From assembly GCF_001742165.1 (NCBI RefSeq), contig NZ_CP016442.1, positions 2,108,001 through 2,172,000 on the forward strand: 64,000 nucleotides of DNA, written 5' to 3'. Every line of letters begins with the position of its first letter. The stretch's first letter is position 1. The stretch is from Burkholderia stabilis (GTDB lineage Bacteria > Pseudomonadota > Gammaproteobacteria > Burkholderiales > Burkholderiaceae). The notes under the pieces were generated by a model. That model was not told where the DNA came from. It was given only the letters and a program-made list of their open reading frames with translations, and searched no databases. Positions 25,640 through 36,269 of the stretch are shown piece by piece. The translations under genes were made by a program, and so were the position numbers.

Positions 25640-27604
25640 ATGCCCGACCGACTTGTTCCCGCCATGCTCGCGCTTCGCGACGACGGCTCGCTCGCGTCGC
25701 CCGAGTTCGGCGACCTCCATCGCGACGCGTCAGTCACGCTCGCGCATCATGTTTTCGTCGCCGGTAACCAGTTGCCGACACGCTGGCAGGGCCGCCGCAC
25801 GTTCACGATCGTCGCGACGCAATTCGGCGCGGGCAGCAGCTTCCTCGCGACCTGGGCCGCGTGGCGCGACGATCCCGCGCGCTGCGAGCGGCTGCATTTC
25901 GTCGCCGTCGAACCGCATCCGTTCTCGCGCGAAGACCTCCGTCTCGCGGCATCCCAATTAGTTGCGAACACAACCATATCGGCAGACGTCGATGCGCTTG
26001 CCGACGCGTGGCCGATGCTCGTGCCGGGCCTGCACCGGCTTGAATTCGACGAGGGGCGCGTGGTGCTCACCCTCGCATTCGGCGATGCAGTCGACATCTT
26101 GACGAAGCTCGTCGCGCGCGCCGATGCGTTCTGTCTCGATGGCATCGATTCATCGCAGGACGAAGATTCACGATCGGTCGACATGATCCGCGCAGTTGCG
26201 AAAATCGCTGGCGAAGGTGCGACGTTCGCGGCGCATTCGCGCTCCGACATCGTGAAGCATGCACTCGGCGAAGCAGGCTTCACGTATCGCGAGGTCGACG
26301 ATTGCGCGGGTACGGGCGCGATGCTCGTCGGCGAATATGCGCCGCGCTGGCGCACGCGCCGGCACGAGCCGCCGCGTGCGCTGCCGGTTGCGACGCGCCG
26401 CGCGATCGTGATCGGCGCGGGCCTGGCCGGCTGCGCGGTCGTCGAACGCCTGGCCGCGCGCGGCTGGGACGTCACGCTGATCGAACGGCACGAACGAATC
26501 GCGAGCGAAGCGTCGGGTAATCCGGCCGGTGTATTCCACCCGTTGATGACGCGCGACGACAACGTCGCGAGCCGGCTCACGCGCAGCGGCTTCCTGCACG
26601 CGATCTCACGCTGGCGCGCACTCGAACGCGCAGGACACGCGTTCGCGCGCAGCACGCACGGCATGATCCATCTCGCCGAATCGGCCGACGACTTCGCGCG
26701 GATGCGCGACGCGTTCGATGCGTTCGGCGCGCCGTCCGACTATGCGTCGCTGCTCGATGTCGATGCCGCGCGCGCACATCTGAACCTGACGGTCGCACAC
26801 GGCGGCCTGCTGTTCCCGCACGGCGGCGCCGTCTGGCCGGCCGGGCTTTGCGCAGCGCAATGCGCGGCGGCCGGCGAGCGCGTGCGATTGCTCGCATCCG
26901 CGGGCGTCGCGCGGCTCGAGCGGCGGGGCGATACATGGCATGCACTCGACGATGCGGGCGGCACGCTGGCCGACGCGCCCGTCGTCGTGCTCGCGAACGC
27001 GGGCGACGCCGCGCGTCTCGCGGGGCTGCAGCATGTCGCGCTGCAACCGGTGCGCGGCCAACTCACGCTGCTGCCGCCCGGCAGTGCGGCGCCGCTGCCG
27101 TGCCCGGCGATCGGCGACGGCTACGCGGTGCCGCTCGATGACGGCACGCTGCTGATCGGCGCAACGTTCGAGCCCGACGACGTCGATCCCGCGATGCGGC
27201 TGGCCGGCCACCTCGAAAACCTCGACCGCGTGCGGCGTCTGCTGCCGGGCCTGATCGGCGATCTGCCGGATCTCGATACGCTGCGCGGCCGCGTGGCGTT
27301 CCGCTGGGTCGTCGCCGACCGTCTGCCGCTGATCGGTCCGCTCGCCGACGAAGCCCAGGCCATCGCGAACGCGCGTGCGCTGAGCGGTGCAAAGGCACGC
27401 GACCTGCCGCGCACGCCTGGCCTCTACGGCGCATTCGGCTTTGGCTCGCGCGGCCTCGTGTGGGCCGCACTCGGCGCCGAACTGATCGCCTCGCAACTCG
27501 AAGGCGAGCCGTGGCCGCTCGAACGCGAGCTCGCCGACGCCGTCGACCCGGCACGCTTCCTGATCCGCGCATTGCGCGCCCGCCGCATCGGTCCGACCCG
27601 CTGA
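25640..27604 (+). CDS. mnmC: tRNA mnm5s2U-modifying bifunctional protein MnmC, degenerate methyltransferase half
   Basis: MnmC finishes mnm5(s2)U34 in tRNA: the C-terminal FAD oxidoreductase converts cmnm5U to nm5U and the N-terminal domain methylates it. The 654-residue product has both halves. The C-terminal half is intact: GAGLAGCAVVERLAARG dinucleotide motif near residue 257, GNPAGVFHPL, and the closing GAFGFGSRGLVWAALGAELIA. In the N-terminal half the SAM loop, usually ETGFGTGLNFL, reads ATQFGAGSSFL, and the catalytic DGFAPAKNP reads DGIDSSQDE, so methylation may be lost. The ATG at 25640 starts the conserved MPDRLVPAMLALRDDG. Confidence 0.92.
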   Translation: MPDRLVPAMLALRDDGSLASPEFGDLHRDASVTLAHHVFVAGNQLPTRWQGRRTFTIVATQFGAGSSFLATWAAWRDDPARCERLHFVAVEPHPFSREDLRLAASQLVANTTISADVDALADAWPMLVPGLHRLEFDEGRVVLTLAFGDAVDILTKLVARADAFCLDGIDSSQDEDSRSVDMIRAVAKIAGEGATFAAHSRSDIVKHALGEAGFTYREVDDCAGTGAMLVGEYAPRWRTRRHEPPRALPVATRRAIVIGAGLAGCAVVERLAARGWDVTLIERHERIASEASGNPAGVFHPLMTRDDNVASRLTRSGFLHAISRWRALERAGHAFARSTHGMIHLAESADDFARMRDAFDAFGAPSDYASLLDVDAARAHLNLTVAHGGLLFPHGGAVWPAGLCAAQCAAAGERVRLLASAGVARLERRGDTWHALDDAGGTLADAPVVVLANAGDAARLAGLQHVALQPVRGQLTLLPPGSAAPLPCPAIGDGYAVPLDDGTLLIGATFEPDDVDPAMRLAGHLENLDRVRRLLPGLIGDLPDLDTLRGRVAFRWVVADRLPLIGPLADEAQAIANARALSGAKARDLPRTPGLYGAFGFGSRGLVWAALGAELIASQLEGEPWPLERELADAVDPARFLIRALRARRIGPTR

Positions 27605-27920
27605 CCAGTTGCGCGAACTGTGCACAGTTTCCCGACTTTCCTGCGCAAGGTTATCCACCCGATGCTGTGGATAACCGCGCGAAATCCACACGCACTTCGT
27701 GTGTAATCACAGTGGACGTAAACTGGGCAACTCCGCACAGCTGTGAAAGGGCCCAAAAGTTGCTCAACTCAAACTTCTGTGCACGAACAGCCTGTGCAAC
27801 GGGTTATGGATTCCGCAACACATTGATCCATCAGCGTAAACCGAAGTTATCCACAGAACTGTGCGCGCCTTGTTAACTTCTACTACGTATATATACAAGT
27901 AAACCTTTGAAACCAAAGAC
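27605..27920. other. Candidate replication origin (oriC): DnaA boxes plus AT-rich stretch
   Basis: Intergenic DNA after mnmC with perfect DnaA boxes TGTGGATAA (27666-27674) and TTATCCACA (27847-27855), and a one-mismatch box TTATCCACC (27651-27659). There is a 14-base palindrome AACTGTGCACAGTT (27616-27629), another CACAGCTGTG (27736-27745), and many TGTG/CACA cores. Next to the last box is an AT-rich stretch (about 27871-27918), the least GC-rich segment nearby, suitable as a duplex-unwinding element. Gene orientation flips here from mostly minus to mostly plus. Seen: boxes and flip. Inferred: origin function. Confidence 0.6.
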
Positions 27921-28234
27921 CTGCGGTGCCACACAGGGCCGCGAGTCGATTCAATCGGTTCCAGAGCGAAAAAGCTGTGGCACAATCGGTTTCCTTCGCG
28001 TTCGTTCGGCCAGGCGCCGGACATGCTTCAATGGAACGGTCGGCACGATTTCGAATCTGAATCTTCGAGACTGCGCAGTCCGTTCACACACCAGGCCGAC
28101 AATCCAGATCGGCAACCTGTACGACTTTCCGCCGGATGGCGGAACAGGCGGACCCCATGTCCCGCCGTCGTCGACCACAACAATCACATTCGGGGCGATA
28201 CCCAGCCGGCGCGCATCTCATTCCTGACGCTTGA

Positions 28235-30622
<2,388 letters not shown>

Positions 30623-30722
30623 AAATATGTTTTGCAGATTGCGGGGTCGACCGCATCGCGATTCACTGAACGGCGCGCGGCCCGGTTTCAGGCCGAAATC
30701 GTTGCCCGTCGTCCTGAAAATC

Positions 30723-30917
30723 TGTGGATAACCCGATATTCTGCTGCAAAGTCAATGATCTGCAGACGGGATAACCCGGTGGATCATTGCCGTCGCCCCG
30801 ATGGCCGATTCGAACAGGAAAATGTTTGCGCGCCCCGTTCCGCGGGCGCGCGGCATTGCAGGCACAACGAAAAATTTCAGTTATCCAGCGATTTTCCACA
30901 GAATGCAGGGGATAACT
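30723..30917. other. Second cluster of DnaA boxes upstream of the MarR gene
   Basis: Part of the 507-base gap 30623-31129. It contains a perfect box TGTGGATAA (30723-30731), TTTTCCACA (30892-30900, matching the relaxed TTWTNCACA consensus), and TTATCCAGC (30881-30889). Two GGGATAAC elements (about 30769 and 30910) resemble truncated boxes. It also has AT-rich segments. It could be an origin sub-site, a DnaA titration site or a DnaA-controlled promoter. I found no ORF or RNA gene in the gap. Confidence 0.45.
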
Positions 30918-31129
30918 TAGCTGTGCGATTTTCCGCTCTCGCTTAGAATGTCGGCTTTGCGGACACCGGAACGACGCGTGTCTCACCGGTCGCCGCGAAC
31001 GCGACCGCCGCGTGTGCCTCGCGACGGCCGTGCTGACGCACTCGCAAGAGCGCGTCTGTTTTGAGATAGACATTCGATCTCCACACTACGGCCGCTCGGT
31101 AATCCGGGCGGCGGCAAAGCGAAAAGACT

Positions 31130-31768
31130 ATGAGCGAAGGCGTTTACGGGAACCAGGCTTCGGGACGTGTCACCCACAGCCTGCTGCGGTTGAGTACGGC
31201 CATGCGAAGCGAGGCATGGGATTGGGCGGAAGGCGCAGGCCTGACGCCGACGCAGGGCGAGATTCTCGTGCTGCTGCTGCAGCGCAAGGGCCCGATGCGG
31301 CTCGGCGAGATCGCGCGCGAGACGCAGCTCACCGCGGCGACCACGAGCGACGCGGTCAGCACGCTCGAGACGAAGGGGCTCGTCGAGAAGCGCCGTGCGC
31401 TGGACGACGGCCGTGCACTGGCCGTGCGCCTGTCGGCCCGTGGCCGGACGGCCGCGAAGAAGGCGCTGCAATGGCCGGAATTCCTGACGAAAGCGGTCGG
31501 CAAGCTCGGCGCGGACGAGCAGGGCGCACTGTATCGCGCGCTGCTGAAGACGCTGCGCGAGCTGCAGGTGGCCGGCGCGACGCCGCCGCAGCGCATGTGC
31601 GTGACCTGCGCCCACTTCCAGCCGGGCAAGCTGTCGAAGAAGACCGTGCATCATTGCGCGGCGCTCGACATCTCGATGTCCGACAGCGACCTGCGCCTCG
31701 ACTGCTCGGTGCAGGAGGAAGCCGACGCGGCGACGCAGAAGAAGACCTGGAAGATTTTCGCCGGCTGA
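31130..31768 (+). CDS. MarR-family regulator with C-terminal cysteine cluster
   Basis: Winged-helix regulator. The 212-residue product has a MarR domain (residues about 15-145): GLTPTQGEILVLLLQRKGPMRLGEIARE, recognition helix TAATTSDAVSTLETKGLVEKR, wing DDGRALAVRLS. It then carries an unusual tail with CVTCAHFQPG (about residues 156-165), HHCAALD (about 174-180) and LDCSVQ (about 193-198). These four cysteines plus His could bind zinc or an Fe-S cluster, which would make it a metal or redox sensor. No obvious target is adjacent; the amidotransferase downstream starts 28 bases after its stop. Confidence 0.88.
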   Translation: MSEGVYGNQASGRVTHSLLRLSTAMRSEAWDWAEGAGLTPTQGEILVLLLQRKGPMRLGEIARETQLTAATTSDAVSTLETKGLVEKRRALDDGRALAVRLSARGRTAAKKALQWPEFLTKAVGKLGADEQGALYRALLKTLRELQVAGATPPQRMCVTCAHFQPGKLSKKTVHHCAALDISMSDSDLRLDCSVQEEADAATQKKTWKIFAG

Positions 31769-31796
31769 CGTCCGTCGATCGACCGGGAGGCCGATG

Positions 31797-32507
31797 ATGA
31801 ACGCTGAAGTCGTGGCGATCCGCCACGTGCATTTCGAGGATCTCGGGAGCTTCGAGCAGGTGCTCGGCGAACGCGGCCGGCGAGTGCGCTACGTCGACGT
31901 CGGGTCGTCGCGGGTCGAGGTGCTCGACGTGCTCGAACCGTCGCTGTTCGTCGTGCTCGGCGGGCCGATCAGCGTGTACGACGATGCGCAGTATCCGACG
32001 ATCGCGCCGCTCGCGGCGCTCGTGCGCCAGCGCATCGATGCGGGGCTGCCGATCCTCGGCATTTGCCTCGGCTCGCAGTTCATCGCCCGTGCGCTCGGTG
32101 CGCGCGTCTATCCGGCTGCACAGCACGAACTCGGCTGGACGCCGCTGACGCTCACCGATGCCGGCCGCGCGTCGCCGTTGCGCCATCTCGATGGCGCGGC
32201 GACGTCGATGCTGCACTGGCATGGCGATACGTTCGACCTGCCGGGCGGCGCGATCCATCTCGCGTCGACGCCGGCCTGCCGCCACCAGGCATTCGCATGG
32301 GGGCAGCACGTGCTGGCGCTGCAATGTCATCCGGAAATCCGCACCGACCGCTTCGAACCGTGGCTGATCGCGAACGCCGGCGAAATCGCGTCGACGCCCG
32401 GCGTCGATGCGCGCCAGTTGCGTGCCGATACCGCGCAGCACGGCCCCGCGCTCGAGACGGCCGCGCGACGCATGTTCGCGGAGTGGCTCGACAGCGTCGG
32501 GCTCTGA
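31797..32507 (+). CDS. Class I glutamine amidotransferase-like protein (GuaA-type domain)
   Basis: Stand-alone triad glutamine amidotransferase. The 236-residue product has the nucleophile elbow GICLGSQF (Cys90), the oxyanion segment VVLGGPISVYD, and the His-Glu pair in LQCHPEIRTD. These are hallmarks of the YfeJ/GuaA-like family, hydrolysing Gln or gamma-glutamyl compounds. No synthetase domain is attached, so the acceptor is unknown; a gamma-glutamyl hydrolase role is possible. GGGAGG lies three bases before ATG 31794 and six before ATG 31797; I chose the second. It probably shares a transcript with the upstream marR. Confidence 0.88.
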   Translation: MNAEVVAIRHVHFEDLGSFEQVLGERGRRVRYVDVGSSRVEVLDVLEPSLFVVLGGPISVYDDAQYPTIAPLAALVRQRIDAGLPILGICLGSQFIARALGARVYPAAQHELGWTPLTLTDAGRASPLRHLDGAATSMLHWHGDTFDLPGGAIHLASTPACRHQAFAWGQHVLALQCHPEIRTDRFEPWLIANAGEIASTPGVDARQLRADTAQHGPALETAARRMFAEWLDSVGL

Positions 32508-32720
32508 CCCTGCGGGCGGCGCCGTTCGCCGCGAACATCCTGCCCGGCCTGCATCCGTTGCAGGCCGGCGCATCGCTGCATGCCGCGCATCCGCCGCATC
32601 GCCGGCAACCGGCTGCCGGTCCGACCTGACCATCCGTTTACTGCCGGTCGCGCCAACTGCACGCTTCGGGCCTGCGTGCTACGCTCATCCGCTCTTTCCC
32701 TTTCCTGGCGAGCGGCTTCC

Positions 32721-33833
32721 ATGACAGCGCTGTTTTCTCCGTTCACGCTGCGCGGCGTGACCCTTCCGAACCGGATCGTGATTTCCCCGATGTGCCAGTA
32801 TTCGGCCGAACGCGGCGAGGCGACCGACTGGCACATGATTCACCTCGGCCATCTCGCGCTGTCCGGCGCGGGCCTGCTCTGCATCGAGGCGACGGCCGTG
32901 GAACCCGACGGGCGCATCACGCATGGCGACCTCGGCCTCTGGGACGACGTGACCGAAGCCGCGCTGAAGCCCGTGCTGGCCGCGATCCGCAAGCATTCGC
33001 CGATCCGCATCGCGATGCAGTTGTCGCATGCGGGACGCAAGGCATCGAGCGAGGTGCCGTGGCACGGCGGGCAGCTCGTGTCCGTCGCCGACGGCGGCTG
33101 GCTGCCGCATGCGCCGTCGGCCGTGCCGCACAAGGAGGGCGAAACGCCGCCGCTCGCGCTCGATGCGGCCGGCCTGAACCGGATTCGCGAAGCGTTCGCG
33201 GCGGCCGCGAAGCGTGCCGCGCGGCTCGGCATCGACGCGATCGAAGTGCATGCGGCGCACGGCTACCTGCTGCACCAGTTCCTGTCGCCGCTCGCGAACC
33301 GGCGCACCGACGAATACGGCGGCTCGCGCGAGAACCGGATGCGCTTTCCGCTCGAGATCTTCGAGATCGTGCGCGCGGCGTTTCCGGAGGATCGGCCGGT
33401 CGGCGTGCGCGTATCGGCGACCGATTGGGTCGAGGGCGGCTGGGAGCTCGACGACACGATCGCGTTCGCGCACGAACTGAAGCGCCGCGGCTGCGACTGG
33501 ATCGACGTGTCCTCCGGCGGCGTGTCGCCGCTGCAGAAGATTCCGCTGTCGCCGGGTTACCAGGTGCCGTTCGCGCAGGCCGTGAAGCGTGCGGTCGGCA
33601 TGCCGACGTTCGCGGTCGGCCTCATCGACGAACCCGCGCATGCGAACCGTCTCATCGAGGCCGGCGACGCCGATTTCGTCGCGATGGCGCGCGCGATGCT
33701 GTACGACCCGCGCTGGCCGTGGCACGCGGCCGCCGAGCTCGGCGCGCAGGTGACGGCGCCGCCGCAGTACTGGCGCTCGCAGCCGCGCGAGCACAAGGCG
33801 TTGTTCGGCGACATCGCATTCGGCCAGCGTTGA
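32721..33833 (+). CDS. Old Yellow Enzyme-family NADH:flavin oxidoreductase (YqjM/NamA-like)
   Basis: FMN-dependent ene-reductase in the cytoplasm. The 370-residue TIM barrel opens LFSPFTLRGVTLPNRIVISPMCQYSAERGEATDWH. The Cys in MCQYSA is the redox-tuning cysteine of the thermophilic-like OYE class. It also has QLSHAGRKAS, the substrate-binding HAAHGYLLHQFLSPLANRRTDEYGG, and a C-terminal GDADFVAMARAMLYDPRWPWHA. Length fits the class. ATG 32721 begins the conserved sequence; the open frame upstream is unlike the family. Likely reduces activated alkenes; natural substrate unknown. Confidence 0.93.
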   Translation: MTALFSPFTLRGVTLPNRIVISPMCQYSAERGEATDWHMIHLGHLALSGAGLLCIEATAVEPDGRITHGDLGLWDDVTEAALKPVLAAIRKHSPIRIAMQLSHAGRKASSEVPWHGGQLVSVADGGWLPHAPSAVPHKEGETPPLALDAAGLNRIREAFAAAAKRAARLGIDAIEVHAAHGYLLHQFLSPLANRRTDEYGGSRENRMRFPLEIFEIVRAAFPEDRPVGVRVSATDWVEGGWELDDTIAFAHELKRRGCDWIDVSSGGVSPLQKIPLSPGYQVPFAQAVKRAVGMPTFAVGLIDEPAHANRLIEAGDADFVAMARAMLYDPRWPWHAAAELGAQVTAPPQYWRSQPREHKALFGDIAFGQR

Positions 33834-33840
33834 GCATCAA

Positions 33841-33858
33841 GCGCGCAATATTGCGCGC
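33841..33858. repeat. Perfect 18-base palindrome GCGCGCAATATTGCGCGC
   Basis: Uninterrupted palindrome eight bases after the oxidoreductase stop and 155 bases before the SET-domain gene. It is too self-complementary to be a normal terminator (no loop, no T run), and looks more like a dimeric regulator site. No protein can be assigned. Confidence 0.4.
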
Positions 33859-33916
33859 GATGTTGAACGAAGCAATCTCGAACGTGTAGGATGCGGGTGA
33901 TTCGCCGCATGACCCG

Positions 33917-33948
33917 ACGCGGCACCAACCGGTGCCGCGTTTTCGTTT
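33917..33948 (+). terminator. Rho-independent terminator after the oxidoreductase gene
   Basis: Perfect ten-base stem ACGCGGCACC/GGTGCCGCGT with loop AACC, followed by a T-rich tail TTTTCGTTT. It separates the oxidoreductase from the SET-domain gene. Confidence 0.75.
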
Positions 33949-34013
33949 GGCGCGACGCCAGGCCGTGATCGCGGCCGTCTTCCATTCAAGTCGTCTTCAC
34001 AAGGATTCGTTCG

Positions 34014-34544
34014 ATGAGTTCACGCAGGATCGCGGTGCGCCGCTCGGGAGTACACGGCAAAGGCGTGTTCGCGGTGGAGCAGATCAAGGCCGGCGAGCGC
34101 GTAGTGGAATACAAGGGCGAACGCATTTCGTGGAAGGAAGCGCTGCGCCGCCATCCGCACGACCCGAGCGAGCCGAACCATACGTTCTACTTCGCACTGG
34201 ACGAAGGCGGCGTGATCGACGGCAAGATCGACGGCAACAGCGCGCGCTGGATCAACCATTCGTGCGCGCCGAATTGCGAAGCCGAGGAAGTCAAAGGCCG
34301 CGTGTACATTCACGCGCTGCGCGACATCGGGCCGGAAGAGGAGCTGTTCTACGACTACGGCCTCGTGATCGACGCGAAGCTGACGAAGAAGCTCAAGCGT
34401 GAATACGCATGCCATTGCGGCGCGGCGTCGTGCCGCGGCACGCTGCTCGCGACGTCGGACGACGGCGACAAGAAGAAAAAGAAGAAGGACAAGAAGGACG
34501 GCAAGCCCGAGTCCAGGGCGAAGGACAAGAAAAGCAGGAAGTAA
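34014..34544 (+). CDS. SET-domain protein (putative protein-lysine methyltransferase) with lysine-rich tail
   Basis: The 176-residue product is almost entirely a SET domain: start RRIAVRRSGVHGKGVFAVE, the cofactor/lysine-channel motif RWINHSCAPNCEAE (about residues 78-91), the FYDYG catalytic tyrosine motif, and a post-SET CHCGAASCRG that can hold zinc. A tail of about 30 residues is nearly all Lys, Asp and Ser and could bind nucleic acid or act as a nuclear-localisation-like signal. SET proteins are mainly eukaryotic; a B. thailandensis SET protein has been reported to act on host chromatin. AAGGA precedes the ATG. Target unknown. Confidence 0.92.
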   Translation: MSSRRIAVRRSGVHGKGVFAVEQIKAGERVVEYKGERISWKEALRRHPHDPSEPNHTFYFALDEGGVIDGKIDGNSARWINHSCAPNCEAEEVKGRVYIHALRDIGPEEELFYDYGLVIDAKLTKKLKREYACHCGAASCRGTLLATSDDGDKKKKKKDKKDGKPESRAKDKKSRK

Positions 34545-34550
34545 CGCAGG

Positions 34551-34573
34551 CGGCGGCGCATCGTGCGCCGCCG
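34551..34573 (+). terminator. Strong GC hairpin after the SET-domain gene
   Basis: Perfect ten-base stem CGGCGGCGCA/TGCGCCGCCG with a three-base loop, starting seven bases after the stop. No long T run follows (CTGCCGTTTCAG), so termination may need Rho or another factor; it lies between convergent genes. Confidence 0.5.
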
Positions 34574-34666
34574 CTGCCGTTTCAGCGGACGGCCGCCGGG
34601 TTGGGCGGCCGTTCTTCGTGCTGCTTCATCCGGCGGGCTGGCCAAGGCTTGCCCGCCGTGAACCGC

Positions 34667-36151
34667 TCAGTGCGTCGACGCGGCCGCCGGTGTTTCGCTG
34701 GCCGGCTTCTCCGTGCGCCCGACGAGCGGCACCCTCACCACGAAGCGCGAGCCGCCTTCCGACGCATCCTCGTACGACACGGTGCCGCCATGCATCGCGA
34801 TGATGTCGTGCACGATCGCGAGGCCGAGCCCCGCGCCGGTCTCGACGCCGTTGCCGCTCTGCGCGTCGCCGCGGAAGAAGCGCTTGAACAGGTCGGCCTG
34901 CTGGTTCGCGGGGACGCCCGGGCCGTTGTCCTCGACGACGATCTCCGCGGCCGGCTGGCCGTCGTCGAGCGCGCCGCGCGCAACGTTCACCGTGATCCGC
35001 GCGCCGTTCGGCCGCGCGAGCGGCACGTATTTCAGCGCATTGTCGAGCAGGTTGGCGATCACCTCGCGCAGCAGCACGGGGTTGCCGCGCACGGTCAGCT
35101 TCTCGTCGTCGCCGGGTTCGTCACTGCGCTGGAAGCCGAGGTCGACGTGCGACGCGAGTGCGCGCGGGACCCATTCGGCGCCGGTCTCGAACGCCATCGC
35201 CGCAAGGTCGACGTCGACGAAGCGCGCAGCCTGTTCGCCCGGTTCCGCCCGGGCGAGCGACAGCAGCTGGTTCGACAGCCGCACCGCACGGTCGGCGGCC
35301 GCGCGCAGCTCGCGCACCGCGGTGAAAGTCTGATGCGGGTCGCGCGCGACGGCCGCCTGCTCGGCATGCAGCTTCACGGCCGTGAGCGGCGTGCGCAGCT
35401 GGTGCGCGGCATCGGCGATGAACTTGCGCTGCGCATCGAGCGCGGTCTTCAGGCGGCCGAGCAGTGCGTTCATCGCGCTCGTGAGCGGCCGGATCTCCAG
35501 CGGCACGTCGGTTTCGTCGACCGGTTCCAGCGATGTGTGGGTCTGCCGGTTGAGCGAATCGGCGAGATGCGTGAGCGGGCCGAGCTGCTGGTTCACGACG
35601 CGCCACACGATGCCCCAGCCCGCGAGCAGCAGCAGCAGTAACGGCATCATGATCGCGACGAGGAATTCGGCCGCGATCCGGTAGCGGTGGCGCACCGGCT
35701 GCGCGACTTCGACGACCATCGGCTTGCCGCCCTCGACATCGTCGACGCGCACCTGCGCGACCCGCACCGCGCGGTTGTCGTACTCGGCTTCGAACACGTA
35801 CGCGTGATGCATGCGGCGCACGTTGATGCCCTGCAGCGGCAGCTTCGGATCGCCGGCGAGTTCCTGCTCGCCGTCGCTGATCCGGTAGATCAGCGCTTCG
35901 GCGGGATCGGAGAACATCGCCTGCGCGAGCGGCGGCACGGTGAACGGCGCGTCGGGGCCGGCGATCTGGATCTGTTTCGAGATGGCGGTCGCGAGATCGG
36001 CGAGCGAGCGGTCGATCACGTGCTGCGTGTATTGCCACGCGAGCCAGTAGGCAATCAGGCCGCTCATCAGCGCGAGCATCGACAGCGGGGCGGCGAGGCG
36101 CCTGAGCAGCGAGCGGCGCAGGCTGGTGGTCACAGCCGGATCAGGTGACAT
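34667..36151 (-). CDS. Two-component sensor histidine kinase (QseC/TctE-like)
   Basis: Inner-membrane sensor kinase. The 494-residue product has two transmembrane helices (about residues 20-42 and 165-188) bracketing a 2CSK-N-type periplasmic domain. A HAMP-like segment follows, then the H-box FIADAAHQLRTPLTAVKLHAEQ (phospho-acceptor His near residue 252), N-box NLLDNALKYVP, G1 VEDNGPGVP and G2 GAGLGLAIV. A TTG four codons upstream (36163) is an alternative start. It follows its response regulator by over 100 bases, with a nine-base-pair hairpin (36172-36194) between. Confidence 0.92.
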   Translation of the reverse strand: MSPDPAVTTSLRRSLLRRLAAPLSMLALMSGLIAYWLAWQYTQHVIDRSLADLATAISKQIQIAGPDAPFTVPPLAQAMFSDPAEALIYRISDGEQELAGDPKLPLQGINVRRMHHAYVFEAEYDNRAVRVAQVRVDDVEGGKPMVVEVAQPVRHRYRIAAEFLVAIMMPLLLLLLAGWGIVWRVVNQQLGPLTHLADSLNRQTHTSLEPVDETDVPLEIRPLTSAMNALLGRLKTALDAQRKFIADAAHQLRTPLTAVKLHAEQAAVARDPHQTFTAVRELRAAADRAVRLSNQLLSLARAEPGEQAARFVDVDLAAMAFETGAEWVPRALASHVDLGFQRSDEPGDDEKLTVRGNPVLLREVIANLLDNALKYVPLARPNGARITVNVARGALDDGQPAAEIVVEDNGPGVPANQQADLFKRFFRGDAQSGNGVETGAGLGLAIVHDIIAMHGGTVSYEDASEGGSRFVVRVPLVGRTEKPASETPAAASTH

Positions 36152-36269
36152 TTCGACGGGCAAATGGATAAGCGCCGCTCACGGGGAGCGGCGCGGTCGT
36201 GCGCCGGGCGACGACGCGGGGCAGGGCGCAGGCGCTGGCGGCACGCGGCCGGCCGGCGCATGGCGCCGC

